Positions 10,976 to 22,690 of a DNA stretch of 64,000 nucleotides are shown here, in pieces (position 1 is the first letter of the stretch; every line of letters begins with the position of its first letter). The DNA comes from Coriaria nepalensis (lineage: Eukaryota; Streptophyta; Magnoliopsida; Cucurbitales; Coriariaceae): positions 5,127,501 through 5,191,500 of the forward strand of contig CP114488.1 in NCBI GenBank assembly GCA_027186245.1, written 5' to 3'. The notes under the pieces were generated by a model. The model was given only the letters and a program-made list of their open reading frames with translations, did not search any database and was not told where the DNA came from. The position numbers were made by a program, and so were the translations under genes.

Positions 10976-12540
10976 AATGAAGGGGATGTTTGACTATGTA
11001 ATTGATTACTTGGCAATGTCAAAATAAACAAAGTAACACCAATAATAAAATTCAAAACATCAACTAAGGAATTGGCCACTACACTGACCCAACAAAAAAG
11101 TTTAGTCAACTAAGGATTGGCCCCTTGACTGATCCAAAAATTCATACAAGTGTACTGACATATAAGTCAATGAAAGCAATAAATGAAAAGAGGCTAATCC
11201 CTATGAAAAGAGAACATCTGGATGGCATCCGATGAGACCTCCATCTACTAAGGCTCCCTATTTTCCTCCATGATAGCTACAGTCCATCCCAAGACGTAGT
11301 TGGTAAATTGTATGATAATCTGTGATAGCTGAACTCCTGACCTTATCACAACCCCATATCTATCCTCGGTAGTTTACAACCCACCCTCTAGCTCTCAAAC
11401 CTTATTGTTCGTCATCTCCAACTTAGCCTGGTACTTGGTATGTACATCACTCTTGATTTATGCGATGTAATCTAAGAAGATAGCTCGATAACAATAGTAT
11501 CAAAAGCTACTCTCTGCCCCATGCCAGAAGCTCTCTAAGAGGATGCTTTACTAGACTTTTGGTTGTTGATGATCAAGAGAGCACCAAACAAAGAAAAGGT
11601 ATGTAAAATGGAAAAATACAATAAAGAGAAGAGTACTTACCTATCATCTTCACCCTCAGACATGAAGTTGGCTTACTGGAGCTCAAACCGGCCAACTTTG
11701 ATCCTGACTGAGAGGCCATCAGAGCCATGAAAGTCTATCTACTAGACCAATCCATCTTTGATTGTTTAAGGATGAGGGTACAAGATAGGCCAAACCTCTC
11801 TATCACCTAGTTCTCCGACCAAGTGCCCACACCAAGTGAAGAAAAGAAATGATAAGGATGCACTCGAACCCCAGTTATGAAATATATAAAATAGTGATAG
11901 TCAAGACTTAGGGTGGAAAATACAATGTCCAACTCCTCGATCAAGGGAAAATAATGTTGATGTGCCTTAAATATATTAACCGTAAAGGCGGGTGGCAAGG
12001 TAGCATGCTGAATGAAACACAGCTGTCGAGCTATCGTTTTTGGAAAATAGAATTTCAAGGTACATTTGTAGTTTGGTGGCTTGGAACTTGTCAAGCCAAT
12101 AAGGCTTTCTCAACCAACTAGGATAAGAGCCCAACACCTATCTAATAGACATGAGCCATCTTTCAACCAATCTAGCCTAGCGAGTAGACATTAAATGGGG
12201 CTGAAAACCACGTGCGGACTTGGATCCATTCAGATCATGTCATAAAAAGGTGAAAATAGAAGTTGAAAAAGTGGCTAAAGCCTAGATATCCCTATAGCAG
12301 GACTGGCGATGGACAGTCTTAGGTTTCCCATTGCACAAGGCTAGTAATTGAAAATATAACCTGTACTAAAGAACCTAGAAGGCCCCACCCGCCTGAAGAA
12401 ATGTCTAGCCACCATCTCACTGCAGTATGAGGAGGAAGTCAACCTAATCTTTGGAATCAAAGGAGGAATCAAGCTAAGCACAAGCAAGGTTTGAAGAGGT
12501 TACCATGAATTAGAGATAGATCAAAGGGAGTAGAGAGTGA
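10976..12540 (-). pseudogene. Tat 3' region with antisense reading frame (copy 1)
   Basis: The region downstream of Tat integrase. The longest frame is antisense, 12094-11807 on minus (95 codons), with RQLCFIQHATLPPAFTVN and HYFPLIEELD. A similar series occurs antisense in the second Tat copy near 27290-27190 (WSWQLSS, ALPLVFTINFN, HQRFTEV). Extra antisense frames between pol and the 3' LTR are known in Tat/Ogre-type elements, some related to plant mobile domains. I cannot assign a domain here. Upstream codons on the minus strand are broken by stops, so the frame is a relic. Confidence 0.5.
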
Positions 12541-12599
12541 GTGAGAGACTTTGCTTTTCTTTTCTTTCGTTTCTCTTGTAAGATCTTGATTTCTTTTTG

Positions 12600-13476
12600 T
12601 TTTCCTTTTATCCACTGTCGTACTAGCTTAATTTGCATCAACTAGTCCATATGAGATATGGAAAATTAAAATGACATCATTGCACCATATTAGATATGGA
12701 GATGTTCAGTTCATGCAAGAATAAGATATTGAAAGGTTAGGGGTAAAATTTATATTTATTTGCTACCTTAAAGAGGCATTAGGATGTTGATTTTCCATAA
12801 TCCTATTGAGCTCAAACTATTTGTAGATAAACACGCTTCCTTCTTCGAGAGTGTTACTTTATGAAAGGGTAATAGGAGCAAGAAAATACACAAAATAGTT
12901 CAAGAGTCACAAAATGAACAATCATAATACGAATTCTATTTCACCAAATACCCACTTTAGAGGAACCTACGAAAGAGGGAATTGTGATTCTTCATAATAC
13001 ACAACCCCTATATAGTTCTCTGAGAATACCCAATGAACCTGAATGCAATAGATTTCGTATAAAATCCTAGTAGCGGTTCGGTCAGAGATGATGACCCTAA
13101 AAGTTATTCCAAGGCCATGTAGAGCCCAAATTCTAAGATACATGCTAACTAAGTGTTGATCTTAAAGGTTGCATAAGAAGGAATTGTTTAAGTAAGATGC
13201 AAGTGTGTCTTTAAGAAAAATATTATGGCCCTTAGGAATATTAAAATCTTTGAGTCCCCACTATTGGTCAAGGGCTATAGACAATGAGAAGGAATTGATT
13301 ACTAGAGATATTTTCACCCATAGTTATGATCATATCCATTTGCGTTGTGCTTACCATTGCATTATACTTTTATCGTCAGATCTGGTAAATAGATGCGAGA
13401 ACCACTTCCTAATATGAAAATTGAGAAGAATTGGTGTATGAGATATAATCTGAAGGTTTCATATCAGATAAACAAA
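12600..13476 (+). pseudogene. Ty1/copia pol fragment (plus copy, 5' part)
   Basis: This stretch matches base for base in order the reverse complement of about 20450-19650, part of the minus-strand copia copy that is recognisable as pol. Landmarks are GGTAATAGGAGCAAGAAAATAC, AGTTCAAGA.TCACAAAAT, GGAATTGTGATTC and ACAATGAGAAGGAATTGATTA. Stop codons occur throughout. It is interrupted at 13477 by a solo gypsy LTR and resumes at about 14976. Confidence 0.7.
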
Positions 13477-13770
13477 TGTAAGCTCCCAATATTTATAAAC
13501 TAGGCATAATAAGGGAAAAATAAATTTAAAACGGATTTATTAGTGAATATTTATTCCTACTAATACCTAATTTTAATAACAAAAATAGTAGGGCATATTT
13601 TTAATGATTTTAAAGATTAAAAGAGGCTTAAGTTTAATTAATCAATATAAGTAAATAAATAAATAAATATCGTAGTAAAACGGTGGCATTAATGTGCCTT
13701 AAGTTGACACTTAGTAAACGAGTGGTGATTTGAGTTTCAAGCCAAATGACAAATGCTAAAAATGCGTTGA

Positions 13771-13829
13771 AAGAGTGAGCGAAAGAGTGAGTGAAAGAGT
13801 GAGTGAGTGAGTGAGCGAGCGAGCGAGTA
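13771..13829. repeat. GAGT/GAGC microsatellite
   Basis: Imperfect run of four-base units (GAGT, GAGC) with interspersed GAAA, inside the solo LTR. Confidence 0.9.
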
Positions 13830-14384
13830 AACGTGATGAAGAGGTAGAGGGAAAAAGGAAAAGAGAAAGAAAAATAGAGAAAGGTAAGAATAAAGGGAGA
13901 AAGAAGAAAAATAATATTAGGATTTTCAACTTTCCATAAAAATTTGTAAGTATAGTCTCGCTACAATACAGGGATAGGATGTTATTTATTTATTCTTATA
14001 GTTATTTAAAATAATTATATTAATTGAGGATAATATTAATTATTAAGAATGATGACTTGTAGAAAATATTTATCTTGCTAAGGTTATATTTATGTTAGGA
14101 TTATGATTACAACATGTTACGTATAAATGAAATGATATTACTACCATGCTAGATATAAGATTTATGACTAGTATGAACATAGTATAGCATGAGTATTTAA
14201 CGATAGTACACACTTTAGCATGCTAAGATTAGCTACATATGTTCATACTAGAAGTTAATGTTATGCTAAATGAAGTAAAGAGCATGAGCATGGATATGCA
14301 TAACATTAAAGTGATGTACTACAGGATTAAAAGAAGGATCACTTGTCGATCATAAAGGACCCCAAATGATGTTAAAGAAAAGGT

Positions 14385-14475
14385 CATAAGCGGACCGCCG
14401 ATTAGATAAGTGGACCGTGGACCGTTGATTAGATAAGCGGACCATTGATTAGATAAGCGGACCACTGATTAGATA
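14385..14475. repeat. 20-bp tandem repeat in solo LTR
   Basis: The unit AGATAAGCGGACCATTGATT occurs at 14431-14450 and 14451-14470 (one mismatch), with two longer, diverged units on the left. The array is GC-richer than its surroundings and sits upstream of the LTR's conserved TTACTGAG..AGCTCAC block. Confidence 0.85.
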
Positions 14476-14975
14476 TCCGTTGACATGCCAGCAACAGCAT
14501 CCTCAGGGCTCAAGCATGTAGAAGGATAGGAATTCATGCATGCTATATATAAGTCACAAAGGCATTAATTTAAGGTAGTCATTAAAGGATTAGGACACAT
14601 GAGTAAGACCCTGTACTTACTGAGTTCTTAGCTCACAAATGTTTACCCTGTGTTGTAGGAAATTACAAAGGTAAATGAAGAAGATCAGTCTCGTGGGATT
14701 GTACATATGGGACACGACCTGTGAAAATGGTGTAACTAAAGAATCTTCTAGGAAACTTATCCTTGTATACATATATATATATATATTAGGAAAATAATGA
14801 AGTTTGTTTAAAGTTTTTTGGATTAATTCCCTATGATAAAGACTTTTGCAATATCGTTATATTTGTATTATATTTTATAAGAAATCAAATTATTATGCTA
14901 TTTCCACAGAAAAATGTTTTTGAAAGTAAAGTTAATTTTTAAAGAAAGGTAACGGCGCCCCTACTAGCATTGCGT

Positions 14976-16158
14976 GTTTCCCTCCAAAGTAGTTGCGTAA
15001 GCTGCTTATGTCAATTTATTCATTGAAGCAAGCTTCTTAGAGTTAGAAATCCATTTTGAACAGGTAATCAAATCATTTAATTTAATTCAAAAGATGGATG
15101 ACCCATGTGTGTGTAATAAAGCGTTAGTGGGAGTATGATCACATTTATTATCTCTATATATTGATAAACATACTACTCATTGAGAATGATGTAGATCAGT
15201 TATAAACTATCAAGTTGTGATTATTGAAAAACTTCTCCATAAATGAAATGGGAAAAAGCATCCTTTGGCTTAGGCATAAGATCTATAGAGATAGATTCCA
15301 AAAGATTTCCAAGCTTAACCCATTCACGTACATAAGCAAAGCACTTAAGTCTAAAGTGGTATTTTATGGAAGATTCCAAGAAACTAATGTTTTCCAAAAG
15401 GTTAGGGAATCTAACTCATCCAAGGATGTTGCTTAAGACACAAGAGGAAAGAGAATGCATGAATCAAATAACCTATGTATTCCATGTATTCCATGTATTC
15501 CATGTATTCCATATTATGTACGAGGTCGAATATTGCCCAATGCTCTAAGTGTTATGAGTATGAGAAAATGGCAATACGAATGTACAACATTAAAATGCAG
15601 GCAAGAACATTATTTCGTTCTTATGAAGAATTAATGGTAAGTTCTTTATTTATGGAGATTGCGAATTGAAATTAAAGTTTTCAGAGACTCTAATTTTCAA
15701 TCAGACATAGTCGATTGTGAATCCACATCATGTATCATTTAAGGATAATTGTTGAATAGTTCATTAGAAGATTTCCTATCAAGAAATGACTAAGAATACA
15801 ATTAACAAAAATGAATACTTAATACTTACAAAGAAAATAAGTGTACTAGATAAAAGTGTTCATAACTGAACATATAATGGTTCCTAGCATCATTCACATG
15901 GTAATGTACTATGATAATAATCATGCTTAATGATATTGAAGGAACCAAGGTCTCATTGGAAATCCAAAACACATATTGCTTCTTTATCACTTTATCTGGG
16001 CGATAGTTGAAAGTGTTCAAGTGAACATAAGAGAGTAAATACAAATTATAACATGTGGATCAACATACTAAGGCACTTCCCGGATGAGTGTTTAATTGCC
16101 ATCATGACAGGATGAGAATAACATTCATAAGTGACTGGCTTTAGTGCAAGTGGGAGAT
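14976..16158 (+). pseudogene. Ty1/copia reverse transcriptase-RNase H relic (plus copy)
   Basis: Continuation of the copia pol split by the solo LTR. Blocks seen are VDNILLIEND (YVDD-type motif reduced to VDN), KNFSINEMGK, HKIYRDRFQK, LCTRSNIA near 15520, and KEPRSHWKSKTHIA near 15950, equivalent to the end of copia RNase H. A run of four 9-bp units (15476-15511) sits inside the frame. Many stops and frameshifts are present. The end is typical of copia: a CAAGTGGGAGAT polypurine tract, then the LTR start TGAAAGTATAAT at 16159. Confidence 0.8.
15476..15511 (+). repeat. Perfect 9-bp minisatellite, four copies
   Basis: The unit TGTATTCCA is repeated four times without mismatch. It lies inside the decayed copia reverse transcriptase and keeps the frame. 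Confidence 0.95.
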
Positions 16159-16740
16159 TGAAAGTATAATTTATGTCAAGCCAATCGGGTTTGACCCAAT
16201 AGAGTCATTTAATTATATGAATCAATCTTGATTTGTATAAGTATCAATTAAATGAATACTTTATATTTAAATAATCATTTAGTCTATCATATTGATTGTC
16301 ATTATGTTTGAATTGATATTGTATGCATATTATTTTATGACATATCTGATATATTCTCGAATCTTAGATATGCTCATGGAAACATGATACTGATCACGCT
16401 TGGTGAGTCATAGTTATAGAATTGTCATAATGGGATAAAGACAATCGAGATTCTTTGAGAGAAGAAGATATTCTCATAATCATCAATATTAGAGATAACG
16501 GGATAGGCATGTAAGTGATTCGTAGAGACTTAATCACTTAACATGATCACGAGACAAGTCTTACTGGTAATAATATTAACTATTAATGAGACTTATAAAG
16601 TTGCTATTTTAATTGTGATTCTCAAACCTCAAATCACTACAGTATTCACGTGCATTATATCATGCTTTAATATCATCACTGAACGTGACTCTATTTAAGG
16701 GTTACTAAAATGGGTTACCATTGGGCATGTGTTCTTGTAT
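16159..16740 (+). mobile_element. Copia 3' LTR fragment (plus copy)
   Basis: It starts TGAAAGTATAATTTATGTC right after the copia polypurine tract. The same start occurs on the minus strand at 18369 and 28125 and on plus at 44691. It ends where the opposite-strand LTR begins, around TTTCACGTCGTTGAATC. Confidence 0.75.
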
Positions 16741-18369
16741 GGGTTTCACGTCGTTGAATCTTCCCTTACCCGAAGCCAAATGCCATATGCTAAAACTGAC
16801 TTTCAAATATCCGATTCCAAAATGACTACCACCAAAATCCATGGGTTATGAATTTGAAGAACTTTTCTTCAAACGGAAACTCAGTTTCACATCGAATCCA
16901 AGAAACAATTAGATAAAGAAGAAGAGGGAAAGAGTGGAAAATTATATTGAGCCCTCAACTCCTTTATGGCCATTTAAATGCCTCAACTGCGGCCACACCC
17001 ATTAGCGGAAACCATCGCTATAGCTAGAAAAATTGTCGGAATCTTTGTTGGTTCTAAAAGTCGTGTTCCGGCCTCTATTCTTGATCCACATGGATAAAAT
17101 CCTCTTGGATCTACTTTCTCTCTCTCTTATTTTGCATAGCTAGGGTCAGAAGGAAGAAGGGAATCTTTTCATTTAAAGAATGCTTTGAAAATAAAACAAG
17201 GCCCACTCTATTTAACATAATTCTCATTTTCCCAACCACTCAATTTTATGTCTAATATAATCCAAATTGTTCATTCAATTTTACCTAGTAATTCGAACAC
17301 AATCTGGGCTTTGGTCCAATAGCTTGTTTGGCCCATTAATTTTTTAAAAATCAAACGGGTTTTCCCTTTAACCCAAAAATTACTATTTATGATATTAAAT
17401 TAATTAAATCTTCATTTAATAAATTTCTTAAGTAAATTTAATATTTTTTTAATTAATTATTTAATTTCAAATTGAATCTAAATCATACTTTAGATATATT
17501 AGTACTGCGGGTGTCATATAGATTTAACAAATTAAACTTGTGAGTTTTATCCAATCTAAAGATTGTCTAGACCCTTTACCCTTAAAATAACCTTTAAGTT
17601 AAATAGTTAATTTGATCATCTCCATGATTAATTAACTTAAACTACCAAACCTAAGTTAGCTTCTAGAAAGGCGCATAGATTACCCTAGAAATGTGTACTT
17701 TGGAACGTATAAAAGAACCTTAGTGACTATTACTGAACTAGAATGATCCTTCCATCTATGTTATAGTCCTGATTAGTTCTAAAGCATGATTTAACTGTTA
17801 AACCCTATTAGAATGACTATATAAATCATGTGCATTCGTATGTAACTTATAAAATTGATTTACATAAACTTTTTTCATACCATATAACCTTGGGCAAGGA
17901 TTTCTACATTACATTAAGACACATCACTCATAGGACTCTCTCTCTCTAATATAGACATGATGGATCTCAACTTATCACCCTACAGACTACTCATACAAGA
18001 ACACATGTCTAATGGTTCACTTTTTAAGTAGCCCTTAAACAGAGTCATGTTAAATGATATCAAAGCATGATATCTTGTACATCAATACTATAGTGATCTT
18101 AGGTCTAAGAATCACAAGTACAATAGCCACTCAAAAAGTCTCATTAATAGTCAATATTATTACCATATAACATCCAAAAATTAATCAGGTACATCATACA
18201 AATAATATGCATAGAATTTCACTTCTAACATAATGACAACCAATATGATAGACTAAATGCTTATTTAAATACAAATAGTTGATAACATATACTGATCAAA
18301 ACTGATTCACATAAGTACATGACCTAATCGGGTTAAACTCGATTAGCTTGACCAGTATTATACTTTCAA
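16741..18369 (-). mobile_element. Copia 3' LTR (minus copy), about 1.6 kb
   Basis: On the minus strand it starts TGAAAGTATAATACTGG at 18369, just after GGCAAGTGAGAGAT. It runs through segments shared with 28126-30080 and 44691-46860, for example the AATTAATTATTTAATTTC-rich stretch and CATAACCCATGGATTTTGG (near 16840), the latter also found at 22617-22635. The left border is taken where the plus-oriented LTR fragment stops. Confidence 0.7.
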
Positions 18370-21300
18370 TCTCTCACTTGCCTCAAAGCTAGTTGCTTAT
18401 GAATCTTATTCTTATCTTGTAAGGATGGTGATCCACTATGTTGGGAAAGTGCCTTAGTGTGTGGATCCGCTATGTTGTCATTTATGTCTACTCTCTTATA
18501 TTTATTTTAACACTTCTGACTATCACTCGAATAAAGTAATAACAAAGTAATATGTGCTTTAGATTTCCCATGAGACCTTGGTTCCTTTGTGTTCATTGTG
18601 CACCATTATTATTGTTGTACATTACCACATGAACAATGATATGAACCATTATATGTTTAGTTATGAACCTTTTCATCCAAGACCTTGGTTTCTTCGCTTT
18701 TGTTGTGCACCATTATGATCGTAGTACATTACCATGTGAATAATGATATGAACCATTATAAGTTTAGTTATGAACCTTTTTCATCAAATACACTTAGTTT
18801 TCTTTGCAAGCACTACTAGTATTCATTTTTCTTAATTGTATTCTTGATTGTTTCTTGATTGAAACTCTTCCATCTAACTGATTCAATAATTAGAATTAAA
18901 TGATATAGGATGTGGATTCATCATCAGCAATATCCGACTAAAAACTAGAGTGTGTGAAAACTTTGATTTCAATTCGGAATTTCCATAAATAAAGAACATA
19001 CCCTTCGTTCTTCTCAATAACATAATAATATTACTGGCCATATTTTAATGTTGTTCATCCGGATTACCCTTTTCTCATGGTCATACAACTTAGAGCATTG
19101 GGGCAACATCCAGCCTCATACATATCATAACATACATGATATAACCTATATAAGCCAACATAGGTTATTCGATTCATGCATCCTCTCTCCCCTTGTGTCT
19201 TAGGCGACATCTTTGAGAGACTAAAATTCCATGAAAGTTTTGCAAATAGTCATTTCCTAGAATCTTCCATACTAAACCCTTTTAGTACTTTACTTGTGTA
19301 CGTGAATCAATTAAGCCTAGCAATTATTTTGAATCTATCTCTATAAATCTGTACACCTAAGCCAAAAGATACTTTTACCGTTTCATTTATGGAAAATTTT
19401 TTCGATAACCACAACTTGATAGTTGGTTACAAATCTACATTATTCTCAACGAGTAGTATGTTATCAATTTATAGTAACAAGGAACGTAATCTTACTCCCA
19501 CTAACTCTTTGTATATACACATGGGTCATCCATATTAAATAAAATGATTTGATTATTTTTGGTCAAAACATATTTCCAACTTTGAGAAGCTTGCTACAAT
19601 TCTTAGGTTGATCCAAGCAGCTTACACACTTGCCATGTGCATTTTTATGTGAAACCTTTGGATTGTATCACATATACCTCTTCTTCCTAAATTAGGAAGT
19701 AAGTCCTCATGTCTATTTACCAGACCTGACGGGAATTGTATGACGCAATGGTAAGCATAATTTGGATGGATATGTTATAGCCATGGATGAGAAGGTCTTT
19801 TAATCGATTCCTTCTCATTGCCTATAACAATTTATTGGAATCGAGACTCAAAGATCTCGATATTCCTATATGCCTTGGTCTTTCTCTTAAAGACACATTT
19901 GCATCCGACATGAACATTTCTTTCTGATGTAACCTCTAAGACCAACACTTGGATTCGATGGGTGTAAGCCATATCTCAAACTTTGGATTCTATACGGCCT
20001 CAAAATAACTCATAGGGTCATTATCTACTATCGAACCGTTACTAGGATTTTCTATATGAAATACATACCATTCAAGTTCATTAGGTACTTTCCCAACTCT
20101 ACAAAGTGGTGGTGGACACTAAGGAATCACAATTCCTTTATTCAAAAGTTCCTTACAAGTGGGTATTTGGAGAACTAGAACTCTTAATCTTATTGTTGAT
20201 TTTGTGGGTCTTGAACTATTTTGAGTATTTTCTTACTCCCATTACCCTCTTAGAAAGTTACACTATCTCTAAGAAGGTAGCATGTTTGGCTACAACTTTG
20301 AGCTCGACGAGATTACAGAAAATTAATATTCTAATGTCTCCTTAGGACATCCCCACAATACATATCTTGTTCGGGCATGAACTAAACATCTTCATATCCA
20401 ATATGTTGCAACGATGTCATTCTACCTTTCTATATCACATATGACTACTTGATGTAGATTTTAGATGGAATTATGTTCAACACGTTTGTGGTGCTTTCTA
20501 GGGCATGGCCTATAACAATATAGGAAACTTTGTGCAAGTATCATATCAGACCATGTCTAACAAATTTCAATTCCTCCATTCTGAAGCACCAATAAACTAT
20601 TGTGTTCTAGGAAGAGGTTACTAAGAGAGATCACATTCTCTTTAAGGTAATCAAGAAACTTATGACTCAAGTATTCACCTTATGCTTTGGTCTAACCATT
20701 TTTCTAATTCATTTCTATATTCTATGAATTTATTAAAAGATTAAAGTGTATACTTCATTGAAGACATAAATATATCCGAATCTAGTGAGATTTTCAAGAA
20801 TAATAATGAATTAAGAACAACCACCTCTAGCAACTGTAGCTATGCACCCATATACATCAGCATGTACTAGGCCACCACAGTACAATCTATCTTTCTCCAG
20901 TTCCACCAAATGGAGATTTGATTATATCCAATTAGTCAAGATTTGCAAGTTGACATTGATTCATAATCGAATGCATCTAGATCCATCCTTTTGCAACTTA
21001 CTTATTCTCATCTTATTGGTATAACCTAATCGACATTTCCATCATATCAAACTTTTGTTTCTTAACCTGTTCATTTTTAAGGCATGTCTTATAATTCAAT
21101 TTCAAGACTCACTAAAGAAGTCATCTAGAACCTTGTCTAAAATGGAAGAAAAGGATAGAACATAAGTCCCTACGATCGACATTACAACTCTTTTATTATT
21201 TTGGTCGTAGTTTAACTTTTATCCCTTTTTTTTAATTTTCTCTACCTTTTAGTTTCTTCATATCGAATATGAAGCCAAACATGATATCAAATATCGAAGT

Positions 21301-21900
21301 AGGTAAATCATTAGAAATTTGATTATTCGTAATAATTTATATGAGTGTAGTATCATCTTACTTTTTCAGAATAGATTCTAAGTCTAATGATTCTATTTTC
21401 CAATGTCCAATTCAAACTAAAATGGAAACAATTTTCATCCTTGCATTTCTTTGATCTTACTAAGTCCCTACTTAGTTTGGATTTATATCAAAACTTTAGA
21501 CTATCTAACCTTTTGATATACCCAATCATTCGAGCACACGTTCTCCAACGAATGTGCCTTCAATCATGTTCATATGATATTATGCACTTGAGCCATTATT
21601 CCTCTCATATTAGTTATCATTATCTTAAATCATATCTTGGTAGTTGATAATGTCAATGGAATATTTATTTTCATATTTCCTTTGAGACCTTTTGATATAG
21701 TCACAAGCATAATGCATTATGGCTAATCATCTTAGAGTAACACTTTGGACGAAGTGACTTTTATTCGGCATTCACTCTCTCTAAAAGAGTGATCATGACC
21801 CATTAATTCTAGACACTTGCAAGGTGTTCATGTCTGAGAACAATTCTCAATTATCTTTCTCAATTGTCTGAAAACATGGTCTCACGTATTCGTAGCCAAC
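18370..21900 (-). pseudogene. Ty1/copia integrase-RT-RNase H relic (minus copy)
   Basis: Minus-strand pol of the same copia family. Reading leftward there is an integrase region at about 21100-20640 (GYTNKMRISKLQKDG, LVHADVYGCIATVARGG, RFGYIYVFNE, YLSHKFLDYLKENVIS), then a linker with RVGKVPNELEWYVFHIENPS (about 20095-20035) and DNDPMSYFEAV, then RT and RNase H sequence that parallels 12600-16158 base by base. Stops and frameshifts are frequent. The region ends at the polypurine tract by 18370. Gag was not recognised, so the 5' end is uncertain. Confidence 0.8.
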
Positions 21901-22690
21901 CAAGTAAACATATAAGGTAGCTAAACAAATTTCTCAATTAATCACATGTAACTCGTTTACTTGCCTCTAGAGAACATGATCACATGTGTCTAGAGCTAAC
22001 AATATCTTCTAGTCAAACTTAACCCAAAATGGCCGTTGTAACATAACAACTACTTGAACTAATATTCCCTATATATATACATAGTCGAATATAGTTGGAA
22101 TATTGTGATCACATGTATCTTATGTGTTAAAAGATAAATGAACTAATATATTAATAAATCACTAACCCCTATATGTCCACTTGGAGGCCCACTTGGACCT
22201 AAGGCCCAAGGTTTTTGTTCCATATAAAAGGAACATGAAAGCCCTAGGTCTCACAATCCCATGAGTAGCCTCCCATTCAAAGAAAGGATGACAATCATCT
22301 TTTCTCTCAAAATATTCTTGCCCTGTTTCGAATCTCATGAATTGAGATTCAAACTAGAAACAAGCCTTAAGTTTTTATTCGTGTGGATACTAGTAGAGGT
22401 TAGGTAATGGTTTAGAACTATCACAAGAGGCGATAGTGGCAGCAGTTTCCGTCTTGCAGTTTAGTAAAGGGTGTGATAGCCGATCAAGGCCATTGGAGGA
22501 GAAAATGGGCGTGGTATATTCTCTTCTCTTCCCTACCTTGTATTCTCTAGCCTTTATTTCTTGGAGTATATAGTTGAACTGAAATTTCTGTTTTGAAGAA
22601 AAGTTACTCAAATGCATAACCCATGGATCTTGGTGGTAGTCATTTCAAAATCGGATACCTGGAAGTCATTTTCAAAAATGATATGACGCT
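21901..22690 (+). mobile_element. Copia LTR 3' portion (plus orientation)
   Basis: Similar to 29590-30060 and to the reverse complement of 16770-17200. Shared landmarks are GAATTGAGATTCAAACTAGAAACAAG, GGTTAGGTAATGGTTT, and CATAACCCATGGATCTTGGTGGTAGTCATT (22616-22645). A promoter-like CCATATAAAAGG lies at about 22220. The first 280 bases are less certain. Tat sequence follows at 22691. Confidence 0.55.

Larger units (their letters stand above)
13477..14975 (+). mobile_element. Solo gypsy LTR inside copia pol
   Basis: The block begins TGTAAGCTCCCAATATTT and interrupts the copia sequence: copia similarity stops near 13476 and resumes near 14976-15000 in the same frame order. It contains features usual in plant gypsy LTRs, including TTACTGAGTTCTTAGCTCAC (14617-14636) and a downstream TATATATATATA tract. 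No internal retroelement coding sequence is present, so it is a solo LTR. The right border is approximate, and I could not fix the target-site duplication. Confidence 0.65.

Noticed and set aside
13771..15511. CRISPR-like or satellite array
   Set aside because: The repeats are simple tandem units without spacers, in a plant retroelement context.
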